NCBI RefSeq assembly: GCF_022682495.2
Contig: NW_026527298.1
Span: forward strand, 18,949 to 82,948
Reading direction: 5' to 3'
Length of the DNA stretch: 64,000 nucleotides
Source of the DNA: Desmodus rotundus
Lineage: Eukaryota; Chordata; Mammalia; Chiroptera; Phyllostomidae
The notes below the pieces were generated by a model. It saw only the letters and a list, made by a program, of their open reading frames with translations. It was not told where the DNA came from and did not search any database. Made by a program: the position numbers and the translations under genes. Of the stretch, positions 24,600 through 35,383 are shown piece after piece; within the stretch, counting starts at the first letter, position 1; every line of letters begins with the position of its first letter.

Positions 24600-25900
24600 G
24601 TAATAATTCCCTTATTTGAGAAAAGAGAGAAGGAACAACTTTGAAAGGGTAAAAGTGCTCTTTCCCTATGGGTGGTGTAGGGCAGTGGGTGACGACACAG
24701 AGAATGAGACTTAATTCCATTTTACAGGATAGGAGCTCCTGTCACTTTCCCGCTTTCTGGCACAGTCGGCAACACACTTGCACCTGATGGAAAACAAAGC
24801 ACTTGTTGGCCAGATTCATGGGGCTTTTTTATCTTTTTTCTTTTGCACTGGAAGCAGTAGTAGTGCCAGGATTGACCTTCATGGGCCACCACACTGGAGC
24901 CTTTACCAAACCCAGTGATGGGGTTCTTGCATCCAGCACACTTCTTGGAAACAAGGTCCATGTAGACATCCACACAGTAATACTGGTCCTCCGCAGTGGT
25001 GAAACACTGCCCAGCCAGCTTCTTAGAGCAGGTAACACACACAAAGCACTCGGCATGCCAGCGTTCACCCTCGTAAGTGACTCTTCCAGGTGTGATGGCC
25101 ATGTTGCATTTCACGCAATGCTTGGCAAATTTGGCCTCATGGCAAGTCATGCAATAGAAGTCCCCCCTTTAGGGAAGAAGCTCCCAGTCCCAACGACTGG
25201 CTTGCACTTGCTGCTGGTGAAGTAGTCTTTGTGCCAGATGGTCCCCTTAGACCCTGCCTCTAATCTGCTGCTACAAGGGGCTTGAAGCAGCCCTTGGACT
25301 TGGGGGAGTCCTCTTGCATGGTGCACTTGTTGCACAGGCTTTTGTTGTCCTTGGACACAAAGGTCACTTTGGCCAAGGGGTGCAGGCCCCTGTCACAGTG
25401 GTAGCAGGTGTCATGCCACTAGCGGTTGTAATAATGCATCTCCTCGGAGTGGGCACCAGTGGGCTTGCCATGTTCCATGCAGGTGCTGGCACAGAATGTG
25501 TCCGAGCACTTCAGCAACAGTGGTGGCCACCCTTCTGCAAGCACTTCTTCCCCTGCTGGGGGTCCATGTGGTGGTGGCAGTCAAGCTTCTCAGCCATGGT
25601 GCTCACCCAGCCCCAGGAGGGATCTCACACTACATGTGTGCACAGTGGGATGTATTGGGCAAAGGTTGGATATAGTTGTCAGGAACTTTCAGTGTGCCAC
25701 CTGGGGATGCTGGCAGTGCAGCTGTCCTGGCAGGGGGCCTCCATCTGCACCGAGACTGCCTGGGGCCAGCGGCAGCGGTAGTGTTGGCAGCAGACTCTGA
25801 CCACTTTACTTCTGGCACTGCAATATGTTCCTGTATCACCTTCCATTTTTCCTGCCCCAGTCTGGAATCAAGCACTTCTCCAAGGAGTCCTGTCTCCTCT
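24600..25900 (-). pseudogene. FHL1P: FHL1 processed pseudogene (copy A)
   Basis: Intron-less retrocopy of FHL1, a four-and-a-half LIM domain protein of muscle. The ancestral start codon is at 25,597 (MAEK...DCH), and LIM zinc-finger segments follow in order on the minus strand. The longest open part, 25,150-24,722, reads [16 protein letters not shown] and continues through [30 protein letters not shown] and GQSWHYYCF. The real FHL1 is about 280 residues; here the frame is broken several times: stops in the first LIM segments, a frameshift near 25,160, and a lysine-rich frameshift (KRKKIKK) near 24,840. An FHL1-like 5' UTR extends to about 25,900 and the 3' UTR to about 24,600. No introns lie between the LIM segments, which points to retrotransposition. 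It is not expected to make a working protein. Confidence 0.85.
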
Positions 25901-26623
25901 AAGCTACTGGCAGGTGAGGGAGAGGATTTTGGGTGGATCGAAATGAGAGCTCCTGTCTACCAAGGGCCTCTCCAACTCTGAGAGTCCCTTGTTAACCCAT
26001 GAAAGGTTTAGAAGGGGTTAGAATCATTGCATTCTAGAACCTGAGAATCCCAGACCCACCTTATTAAGACTGATATACCTGGATTCCTGCAGAAGAAAGA
26101 ACAAAGAAATTACCCCACCTCCTCCAAATCCTTTCCTGAGTCCACTTTCTACCTGTCCTCATGCTGGGATGAACGGTGGTCCTCTCTCCTCCTCCATTTC
26201 TGGGCACAAGGAGCTCCATGCAGAAGAGAACACTCATATTGCCCCGAGCCTTCTCCATTACAACCCTGGGGACTCAGAGACACTTGGGCTGACATGCAAA
26301 CAGTTCATGGCATTGGGAAAGTGGCTTCTTTATCAATAACAGACCTGGAGAGTTGACCTGGGGCTGGAAGCAGAGATAGGGGAACTGAAGGCAGACTTAA
26401 GATGCTGGAGATTTTGGTGGAGCAGGAGAGGAGCCTCCTCCCATGGGCACATCAGCGTGGGTGAGAAGACACCACTGAGCAGGTCCCCTAGTTTCAGCAA
26501 TGCTGGACTGGAAAAGAATAGACAAAGGAGAAACGGGGGAGGGCACACTTATAAGAAAGTCATAGGCAAAATGGAACAGTTCCAGATGTTGCACCTCAGT
26601 GGCACAGCTTTCAGTAAGAGAGT
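25901..26623. other. Intergenic DNA, no gene seen (copy A)
   Basis: Single-copy-looking sequence outside the duplication pair. No exon or named repeat was recognised. The counterpart is 49,025-49,744. Confidence 0.45.
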
Positions 26624-26858
26624 GTTATTATTATTATTACTGTTATTACTATTATTATTAATCCTCACCCAAGGGTATGTGTATTGGTGAGAGAGAGAGA
26701 GAGAGAGAGAAACATTAATTGGTTGTCTCCCACAGGTCCATATGTGCCTGGGGCTGAAAGTCACAACCTAGCTAGGTGCACTGAGTGGGAGTCAACTTGA
26801 AGCCTTTTGGTGTATAGGACTTCACTCTACTCAGTCCAGCCACCCAGCCAGGGCTGTC
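26624..26858 (-). mobile_element. (ATT)n microsatellite and VES-type SINE (copy A)
   Basis: An ATT/ACT repeat at 26,626-26,660 and a GA run at 26,690-26,710 precede a minus-strand VES body ending in AGCCCTGGCTGGGTGGCTGG (minus strand) near 26,856. It differs noticeably from its partner at 49,745-49,976. Confidence 0.7.
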
Positions 26859-27834
26859 AGGGAGTATTACTGAAGGACTATGAGTAAAGGCAGCTTGCAT
26901 AGCAGGAAGCACCAGAGACCCTGGGTATAAGCACAGAAGCTTTGCAGAACTGCCTGGGGGTGGGGGCAGTGAAGAGAGAAGCACAGCTGGAAGACATCAG
27001 GAAGGGAGACATCACACATGGGCAGCAAACTCAAGCTCCTGGAAGTGGAAGGTTCCAGAGGTGGGAGTGAAAGACAGATGGAGAAGGGGGCCCCAGGAAC
27101 CAGAGGAGAGACAACAGCCATGGTCAGGAGGACCGGCCAAGGCCATGGCTATTGTCTGCTGGAGCTGACAGTGCTGCCTACTTTAGATGGGGCACTGCTC
27201 TGAGCTCCAGTCCCCTCCCAGCCCAAATCACTTGCTGCTGACCTACCTGTCAGGTCCCCAGGAGAATTGAAGTGTGGGGCTTGGGTATCACAGGGCTTTG
27301 AATGCTAGTCTGTGGGGCCTAGATCTGTTTCCTAGGTCCCTGAACAAGGTTGCTGAGCAGTGGATCTCATTGCTCAGTGTTCAACTCTCCAGTGACTAGT
27401 AGAGATGAGCTGAGGAAGCTCCTGGCTGAGATTGAGGCAGAAACCCTCAGGTTGTCTGTGATCAGAGGACTGGAGAGCCGAGTTTATTGGGAAGCAAGTG
27501 AGAGGTGCAACAGGGGAGGGGCAGCTCCTCTGTCTGAACTGGGCTCCGTGATCACAACCCTGTCACTTTCCTCCTGAACCACTGCATCACTGCATCACTG
27601 CTTCACTGCACACCTCCTCTTCCTGCCTCTAGTTTTCACCTCCTCAATGAAGCCAGAGGAGGCTTTCCTAATATGACTGTGTCTTTAATGCATTCACTAA
27701 TGAAGTGAACTGATACTGATCGAGGACCAACTATCTACAGCACTGGCCATACAGCAAACAATGAAACAGAAAAATACGCCCTGCTTTCACAGAGCCGACA
27801 TTCTAGTTGGGCTATGCCCTGTGTAGGTGAGAAT
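26859..27834. other. Intergenic DNA, no gene seen (copy A)
   Basis: No convincing coding sequence. 27,575-27,610 has a short ATCACTGC/TTCACTGC tandem. 27,690-27,820 resembles the same ancient repeat as 4,870-4,975. The counterpart is 49,977-50,954. Confidence 0.4.
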
Positions 27835-28140
27835 ATTTTCTGGGTCAGTGCCCAAGTGGAATTGCTGGGTCACAGTGTGTGTGCAACTTCGACTCAGCTA
27901 GGTATTGCAAAGTGCTCTGCGACGTGGCTGAAGTACTTTACACTCCCACCAACCGTGTACAAAGATCCTCTGTTGTCCTTCAATACTTGATCCTATCAAT
28001 TATAAAATTTTGCCAGTCTGATGAGTGGGAAATTGTTATCTCATTTTTATTTACTTTTCTCCAAATGGCTGTTGTGTTGAACATTTCCTGTGTGTAGTCC
28101 ATTTAAGTTCCTCCTCTGTGAGCTGCCTCTTAATATATTT
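27835..28140 (-). mobile_element. Ancient L1 fragment (copy A)
   Basis: GGAATTGCTGGGTCACAGTG and CTCCCACCAACCGTGTACAAAGATC near 27,855-27,967 are degenerate L1 3' motifs on the minus strand. The partner is 50,955-51,262. Confidence 0.55.
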
Positions 28141-28576
28141 GTTTTTATTCTACTTGTTTAGAGAAGTTTATTATTTAGTCTAATCGTTTTTTGGAAGGGC
28201 TCAGCCCCTTTTACAATCTTACCTGACTGGCTCAGGACCTCCAGAGATGACCTCACTTAGGAGTGACTGTATCAACTGATTTGGGTCTCTAAGTACATCT
28301 GCAAAATCCCTTAGTCAGGCAATGCCACACAGTCAAGGGAGTGTATTCCATCATATTTTCACATCCCACCCTTACTCAGGGAAATGGGATTATACAAGGG
28401 CCTGGTCATGGGGGATCATTTTTAGAATTCTGACTACCATAAATATTGCAAAAAGGTAAACAGTTTTATTTCTTCCCAAAGGAGCGGTTTTTGTTTACAT
28501 AGATTGTACTTTTTTCCTGCTGTTGTCTTATGCTTCCATCATTTACGCTATAACATTTATTAATTTTACTTTTAAC
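28141..28576. other. Intergenic DNA, no gene seen (copy A)
   Basis: 28,250-28,440 may be a very old LTR or DNA-transposon remnant but was not assigned. No coding signal. Confidence 0.35.
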
Positions 28577-28669
28577 ATTTTTAAAGATGTTATTTACTTT
28601 ATTATTAGAGAGGGCGAGGGAGGGAGAAAGAGAGGGAGAGAGACATCAATGTATGGTTGCTTATCACAC
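28577..28669 (-). mobile_element. Truncated VES SINE at a deletion junction (copy A)
   Basis: The GA-rich tail part of a minus-strand VES runs to ATCACAC at 28,669 and then jumps into HAL1 ORF1-region sequence. In copy B the same SINE is complete (51,700-51,908) and about 1.4 kb more follows before the HAL1 sequence resumes at 53,193. Confidence 0.8.
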
Positions 28670-30178
28670 AAAGTCTCTTTAACATTTCATATAAAAAGAG
28701 CTTGGTGATGATGAACTGCTTTGACTTGACCTCATCTGGGACACACTTTATCTGCCCTTCCATTCTGAATGATAGCTTTGCTGGGTAGAGTCATCTTGGA
28801 TGGAGGTCCTTGCCTTTCATGACTTTGAATATTTCTTTGCAGCCACTTCTGGCCTGTAAGGTTTCTTTTGAGAAATCAGCTCATACTGTATGGGAACTCC
28901 TTTTTAGGTCAATCTCTCCTTTTCCCTTGCAGCTTTTAAGATTCTCTCCTTATCTTTCATCTTGGCTAATGTAGTTATGATGTGCCTTGTTGTGTTCTTC
29001 CTTGGATCCAACTTCTTTGGGACTCTCTGAACTTCCTGGGCTTCCTGGAAGTCTATTTCCTTTTCCAGATTGGGGAAGTTCTCCTTCATTAGTTGTTGAA
29101 ATAAGTTTTCCATTTCTTGCTCTTCCTCTTCTCCTTCTGGCACCCCTATGATTCACATGTTGGAAAATTTAAAGTTGTTCCTGAGGTTCCTAAGCGTCTA
29201 CTCATTTCTGTATTCTTGTTTCTTCATTCTGTTCCGGTTGGAAGTTTATTTCTTCCTTATGTTCCAAATCGTTGATTTGAGTCTCCTGGTTTCCTTCCCC
29301 TCACTGTCGGTTCCCTGTATATTTTTCTTTATTTTATTTTGCATAGCCTTCACTTTTTCTCCTTTTGCGACCATAGTCAACCACTTCTGTGAGCATCCTG
29401 ATTACCAGTATTTTGGACTGTGCATCTGATAGGATGGCTATCCCTCCATCACTTAGTTCTATTTTTGGTGCTTTCATCTGTTCTTTCATTTGGAGCATAT
29501 TCCTTTGTTGGGCGTGCCTGTTACAGGGTGGAGCCTCAGGTGCTCACCAGGGTGGGGCAACCCAGGTCACTGTATGTACTGCTGTATGTGGGGGAGGGAT
29601 CCGAAAGGGATTAATGCTGCTAGCTCGTCTCTCAGTGGGCTTTCAGTCACTTCCCTCACTACCCTCAAGCAAATTGGTCCCATCTGGTGCTGATTCCCAG
29701 GTGGGTGTGTTTGTGTATGTTCTAGGACCCTGTGGGTCTCTGGAAGGAACTCTCCTATAAAGCAGAAAGGTCCTCTTGCCACCACAATTGTCACAGGGTT
29801 TTTGCAGCAAGAGGTTTTGAGGCTCTATTGCACTGTGCTGGAACCCTGGGTTGTGCAGTCTGTCTCACCCCTAGTTGTTCCTCTCGGTTTATATGGACAC
29901 AAATGTGGGACTGCCCAGTCTGCCAGCTGCTGCCTCACCTGCCTGCTCTTGGAGCCGCCGCCTGGCCGTGTATCCTCTATGCCCCACCTACACGACACTT
30001 CCCCTCCTGCCAGGAAAAATGAATGTTTCTTCTTTCACTCCTAGGTATCCAACTTCCATACCACTAGATTTTTCTGGCAGTTCTGGATATTTTTTGTTTT
30101 TAAATTTGTTGTTGTCCTTCTTCTGGTTGTGCAAGGAGGGAAAGTATATCTACCTACACCTCCATCTTGGCTGAGATC
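28670..30178 (-). mobile_element. HAL1, 3' end deleted (copy A)
   Basis: Minus strand: 5' UTR from about 30,175 (CCAAGATGGAGGTGTAGG) to 29,500, then ORF1 from about 29,500 to 28,670, broken by stops and frameshifts (longest piece 29,143-28,904). Its 3' UTR and tail are missing because of the deletion at 28,669/28,670. The partner 52,765-54,690 retains them. Confidence 0.8.
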
Positions 30179-30299
30179 TCCCAAGTAAATATTTTAAATT
30201 TCCAGTATGGTATTTCCTTGATCCATCCATTATACAGCAGTATGTTTCAAATTTTCTAAGCATTTTGGTGTTTGTTGTTCTCTTCTTTGTTATTTCCGT

Positions 30300-30386
30300 T
30301 CTTTTCGATCCTCACCTGAGGATATGTTCACTGATTTTAGAGGGACTGGGTGGGAGGGAGGGAGACGGAGTGGGGGGTGGGAGGGT

Positions 30387-30432
<46 letters not shown>

Positions 30433-30597
30433 TCAAATATTGATGTGAGAGAGAAACATTGGTCGGTTGCCTCCCCTATTCACCCTGACCCAGGGATTGA
30501 ACCCACAACCCAGTTATGTGCCCTGACCAGGAATTGAACCCTCAGCCGTTGGTGTACAAGATGATGCTCTAGCCAACTGCGCCACCTGGCCAAGCCT
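30300..30597 (-). mobile_element. VES-type SINE with (GA)n tract (copy A)
   Basis: Minus-strand SINE with head near 30,597 (TTGGCCAGGTGGCGCAGTTGG), a duplicated box-B-like region (two AATTGAACC/GATTGAACC motifs at 30,494 and 30,531), and a long GA microsatellite at 30,393-30,427. The sharp rise in copy A/copy B identity starts around this tract. Confidence 0.75.
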
Positions 30598-30599
30598 TT

Positions 30600-32250
30600 T
30601 TTGTTACTTTTTTTCCTATTTAGCATTGTATCTGAGGCACTCTGAGAATAAAGAAAGAACATGGAGATCAGACCCACATTCAATTTTAAGGAGTCTTGCC
30701 ATAAGGAGAGCACACAGATTTTAGCCAATCTTGAAAGCATCAAATGCTTTATTTTTATAATACACAAAATATACTGTGTCATCTTTCTATCAAAAGGAGA
30801 GTCTGAATATCTGCAAAGTCTTTCCTATCTGCTGTCTCCAACATGTGTTCTTCTGGTGTTTCTCCCAATTCCAACCTAGAGCTCTATGGACAAAACAAAC
30901 AATACAGCTGTCTGGGCTAAGGAGCCTCAGAGGCAGTATGTTGTTGGCCCTGAGAATCAAGTCAAACAGCCTAGGGTTCAGCCAACATAATGCTGCCAAA
31001 AATAGGAAGGCTGTAGTACTTACTGCAAGGAAACAGTCCTCTTTAAGCTACAATTTTGTAACTACATAGAAAGTCACTGTTCTTCAGACAGTAAATTCAT
31101 ATTATACTACTAAGCATTGTTAAGGTGATTTTTACCTCTTTGTGAAGAGGAAGCCAGAATAATAAATAGGACTTTTAGGAATTAGAAAGGAGGTTCACTT
31201 AAAGTTAATAAAAATGAATCAGTGACCCAACTATATGTACCCTCCAAATAATTATTTCTGCTCAGGCTGCCAGGATAAATAAATTAATTAAAAAATTAGA
31301 AGCTTCTATACAGGAAGATATATTTTTACAACTACAGACATAAAAAATAAAGAAAAGAAAAAGAGCTTAAAACATGTAATATTTTGCCCTGGCTGGTGTG
31401 GCTAAGTGGATTGAGTGCTGGCCTGTGAACTGAAAGGCCTCTGGTTCGATTCCCAGTCAGGGCACATGCCTGGGTTGCGGGCCAGGTCCCCAGCTGGGCG
31501 TGTAAGAGAGGCAAAGGATTCATTGATGTCTCTTGAACATTGATGTTTCTCCCCCTTTTTTCTCCCTCCCCCCAAAAATAAATATATAAAATCTTTTAAA
31601 AAATTAACATGTAATTTTTCTTAGAAGAGCCTTCCTTGAAATTGTTTTCTACAGTTATTATATAAGCAAAGTAAAAATTGCAGGGAAAAACAACCTGAAA
31701 ATTGATGCAAAATCAGGTTAATAGCTTTAATAATTCCACTATTTCTAAATCCTTCCACAAAAGGACACTGCAGTTTTTCAGTTTACTGCAAACATAGCTT
31801 TAAAAGAAGTCAGCCCTAATGTTGAAGCTATAATACAAACGTTTAATTGTTAGCACTATACTATGACGCACAATGCAGAACAGCTGATTTAAATGAAAGC
31901 CATGTTTTGCTCAGGAATACTGTTGTACACATACTACATAGGTGGTTTTACAGCAGATCTAGGTGGTCACACTTCAGATGGCAAACACTGAGTTGTGAGC
32001 TTGATATTGTCCAGCTAGCTGTTTCTTGTCGCCCTGGAGAGTCTGGTGGCATGTCATGTTGAGAGGCCACTTTGTCACCACCACTGCTCTTCTCACAGGT
32101 GACTCCACTGTGGTAGGACGTTCATATCCTTCAGATGCCAGGCCTAGCAAAAAGCTTCCCACAGTCCACTGGATATCACACTGTTCTGTTTGACAAATTC
32201 TGCTGCCTCTTCAACTATGTTATTGAGTTCAGATCTTGCCTTATTTCTGT
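30600..32250 (-). pseudogene. Candidate processed retrocopy, mostly 3' UTR, source gene unidentified (copy A)
   Basis: On the minus strand the segment looks like the end of an mRNA. There is a short coding-like tail (EEAAEFVKQNSVISSGLWEA, about 32,220-32,155) ending in TAG, then a long AT-rich 3'-UTR-like stretch. It carries an AATAAA near 30,748-30,755 (ATTATAAAAATAAAGC) and an A-rich end AAAAAAAGTAACAAAAAA at 30,615-30,598. A VES SINE (31,384-31,600) has landed inside. No intron or complete frame is seen and the parent gene was not recognised, so it could also be ordinary intergenic DNA. Confidence 0.35.
31384..31600 (+). mobile_element. VES-type SINE (copy A)
   Basis: Very well preserved: head CCCTGGCTGGTGTGGCTAAG at 31,386, box-B-like GGTTCGATTCC at 31,443, CACATGCCTGGGTTGCGGGCC, then a pyrimidine-rich part and AAATAAATATATAAAATC tail. 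Identical, as far as read, to copy B 55,880-56,097. Confidence 0.9.
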
Positions 32251-32640
32251 TTCTTTAATTATATTTCATTGTTTCTGCTATTTCAGTTGTTCCAATTTTT
32301 CCTCTTTGCTCTCCTCTACCCACCACCCTCCACTCCCTCAGGCTACCCCACACTGTTGTCAACATCCATGAGTCATGCATCTGTGTTCTTTGGCTACTGT
32401 ATTCCCTATGCTGTACTCTATGTTCCCATGTCTATTTTGTAACTACTCATTTGTATTTTTGCCCATCCCTCTAACTCCCTCCCATCTGGAAATCATCAAA
32501 TGTTTTCTGTATCTGTCATTATGTTTTACTTGATTATTTTGCTTTTTAGATTCAATTGTTGATAGATATGTATTTTTTGCCATTTTATTTTCATACTTTT
32601 ATTCTCTTCTTCTTTGTTTTTACTGCTTGTTTACTAGTTT
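32245..32640 (-). mobile_element. Old L1 3' end (copy A)
   Basis: CCTATGCTGTACTCTATGTTCCCATGTC and TTTTGTAACTACTCATTTGT are minus-strand L1 3'-UTR-like motifs, as at 52,290-52,765. The HAL1 that follows was inserted at its right side. Confidence 0.55.
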
Positions 32641-34572
32641 ATTTTTTACTATATTTTACTGATTATGCCATTACGTTTGCCCCATTTTTCTCCCCTTTGT
32701 GTCCTCTGCCCAGTTTCCCCATTCCCTCCAGCATTCTCCCCCCATCCCCCCTTTAGTTCCTGTGCATGGGTCGTACATATTAAGCTCCTTGGCTTCTCCA
32801 TTTCTATACTATTCTTAACCTGTCTATTTTGTACCTACCAATTATGCTTCTTATTCCTTCTAGCTTTTCCCTCATTCTTCTCCTTCCCTCTCCCCACTGA
32901 TAACCTTCCACGTGACCTCCAATTGCATGATTCTGTTCCTCTTCTAGTTGTTTGCTTAGTTCATTTTTGTTTGGGTTTTTTTTTGTGTGTGTAGGTTCAG
33001 TGGTTGGTAATTGTGAGTTTCTTATTTATTTATTGTTCATAGTTTTGATCTTCTTTTTCTTAGGTAAGTCCCTTTTTTCATTTCATATTATAAGGCCTTG
33101 GTTATGATGAACTCCTTTAGCTTTTCTTACCTGGGAAGCACTTTATCTGCCCTTCCATTCTAAATGACAGCTTTGCTGGATAGAGTAATCTTGGATGGAG
33201 GTCCTTGCCTTTCATGACTTTGAATATTTCTTTGCAGCCCCTTCTTGCCTGCAAGGTTTCTTTTGAAAAATCAGCTGACAGTCTTATGGGAACTCCTTTG
33301 TAGGTAACTGTCTGCTTTTCTCTTGCTGCTTTTAAGATTCTGTCTTTATTTTTAATATTTGCCATTTTAATTATGATATGCCTTTGTGGGACCCTCTTTG
33401 AGTCCAACTGCTTTGGGACTCTCTGAGCTAGACTTGAATGACTCCTTCTCCAGACTGGGGACGTTTTCTTTCATTATTTTTGAAATAAGTTTTCAATTTC
33501 TTGCTCTTCTTCTTCTTCTGGCACCCCTATGACTTTGACATTGGCAGGTTTAAAGTTGTCCCAGAGGTTCCTAAGCATCTCCTCAGTATTCTGAATTCTT
33601 GTTTCTTCATTCTGTTCTGGTCGAATGTTTATTTCTTCCTTGTGTTCCAAACCGTTGATTTGAGTCCAGGTTTCCTTCCCTTCACTGTTGGTGCCCTGTA
33701 TAATTTTCTTTATTTCACTTTGCATAGCCTTCGCTTCTTCCTTTAATTTGTGACAATACTCAGTCATTTTTGTGAGCATCCTTATTACCAGTGTTTTGAA
33801 CTGTGCAACTGATAGGTTGGCTCTCTCCTTGTCACTTACTTTTTTCTAGAGTTTTGATGTGTTCTTTCATCTGGGCCATATTTATTTTTCTTGGTGCACC
33901 TGTTACATTGTAAGGGGCAGAGCCTTACAATGTATGTGCCAGAGCGGGGCAACCCACATCTCTGCATTGTGGTGCTGTATGTGAGGGAGGGGTCAGAAAG
34001 GGAACAATGCCACTTGCTTGGCTCACCACCCCCTTTCAGTTACTTCCCTTGCTTTTCACAAGTGAATTGAGCCCTTTCATGTGCTGCAGTGGCACAGATT
34101 CACAGGTTGTTGGGCTGGTGTATGTTCTTGGGCTCCATGGGCCCCTCTAGCAGACTCTCCTGTGACACCAGCAGGTTCTCCCATCACCACAACCCCAAGA
34201 GATTTTTATAGCCAGAGGTTTTGAAGCTTTCTTGTCCCAGGTGGAACCCTGGGTTGCGAGGAACAACTCACTCCCCAGTTGTTCCTCCCAGCTTATCCAC
34301 ACACGAATGTGGGACCTCCTGTCCTGCCAGCTGCTGCCTCACACACCCACCACCTTGCTGGGTGTCCTCTCCACCCAAGCTGCGCATCTCCACTCCTCCC
34401 ACAAGTCTGGGTGAATGTTCCTTCTTTAACTCTTTGGTTGTCGGACTTCCATACAGTTCAATTTTCTGGCAGTTCTGGTTGTTTTTTCCTTTTTAAATTG
34501 GTGGTTATCCTTCCTTTGGTTGGGCAAGGAAGTGAAGCATATCTACCTACACCTCCATCTTGTCCAGAAGTT
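32640..34572 (-). mobile_element. Nearly full-length HAL1 (copy A)
   Basis: Minus strand: 5' end near 34,562 (ACAAGATGGAGGTGTAGG), 5' UTR to about 33,880, ORF1 start region at 33,879-33,860, ORF1 pieces 33,779-33,474 and 33,407-33,117 separated by a frame break near 33,440, then the 3' region and A-rich tail near 32,645. No ORF2. Confidence 0.85.
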
Positions 34573-34970
34573 CAAAATATTATTTTTTATTTAATATATG
34601 TGTCTTTTCCCCAATAGCCATTAAGTTGTTAGAACATAAATGACTATTGTGTTGCTTGAACCTAACTACTTAATAACTCGTATATATTTCTCTTGGCCTA
34701 GAGGTGCCATAAAACTCATTGAGACACTTTAAATATATTGTATTAGTGGAAAATTTGAGATATAGCAAGGCTAACAGATCAGGAATAGAAATGGTCTCTG
34801 AGGGGTCCAGAGGTTGGACATAGGGGACAAAGACTTTGAAGTAACCACTGAAAGAAATAAAAGACATATTTATGTTTAAAGAATGAAAGGAAAGTATTAT
34901 AGTAATTATTCCTTAACTAGATAATATCAATAGGCATTATCAATATAAATTGATAATACAAATTATGAGG
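34573..34970. other. Intergenic DNA, no gene seen (copy A)
   Basis: AT-rich sequence with no recognised feature. The counterpart is 59,070-59,464. Confidence 0.4.
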
Positions 34971-35140
34971 CCCTAGCCAGGTGCCAAGGTTTGGGTTCAG
35001 TCCCTAGTCAGGGCACATCGATGTCTGTCTGTCTCTCGGTCTCTCTCTCTCTCTCATCAACAAATAAAAAAATATTTTAAAAACACCAAGTGGAAATTCT
35101 AGTGTTGAAAAGTACAGTAATTGATATAAATTTTTAGAAG

Positions 35141-35180
<40 letters not shown>

Positions 35181-35383
35181 TTTTAGAAAGAGAGGAAGGG
35201 AGGGAGAGAGAGAGGTAGAGAAACAGTGATGTGAGAGAGAAACATCGATCAGCTGCCTTTCGTATGCGTTCCAAGCAGAGACCGAACCCGCAACCCAGGC
35301 ATGTGCCCTGAGCAGGAATTGAACCAGCAATGATTCACTTTGTGGATCGATGCCCAACCAAGTGGGCTATACCAGTCAGGGCT
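34971..35383. mobile_element. Two VES-type SINEs, opposite strands, with (ATTT)n (copy A)
   Basis: 34,971-35,084 is a short plus-strand copy (GCCCTAGCCAGGTGCCAAGG head, CT-rich tail, A-rich end). 35,136-35,383 is a minus-strand copy with its head at 35,383 (CCCTGACTGGTATAGCCCAC) and an (ATTT)n tail expanded at 35,147-35,183. Confidence 0.85.

Noticed and set aside
24722..25150. 142-codon LIM-domain open frame (repeated at 47,844-48,272)
   Set aside because: It is only one piece of an FHL1-derived retrocopy with stops and frameshifts on both sides and no introns, so it is reported as a pseudogene, not a gene.
31384..31460. tRNA-like segment with A-box and B-box-like motifs
   Set aside because: It is the tRNA-derived head of a VES SINE, followed by the SINE body and tail. 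No genuine tRNA gene was found among these heads.
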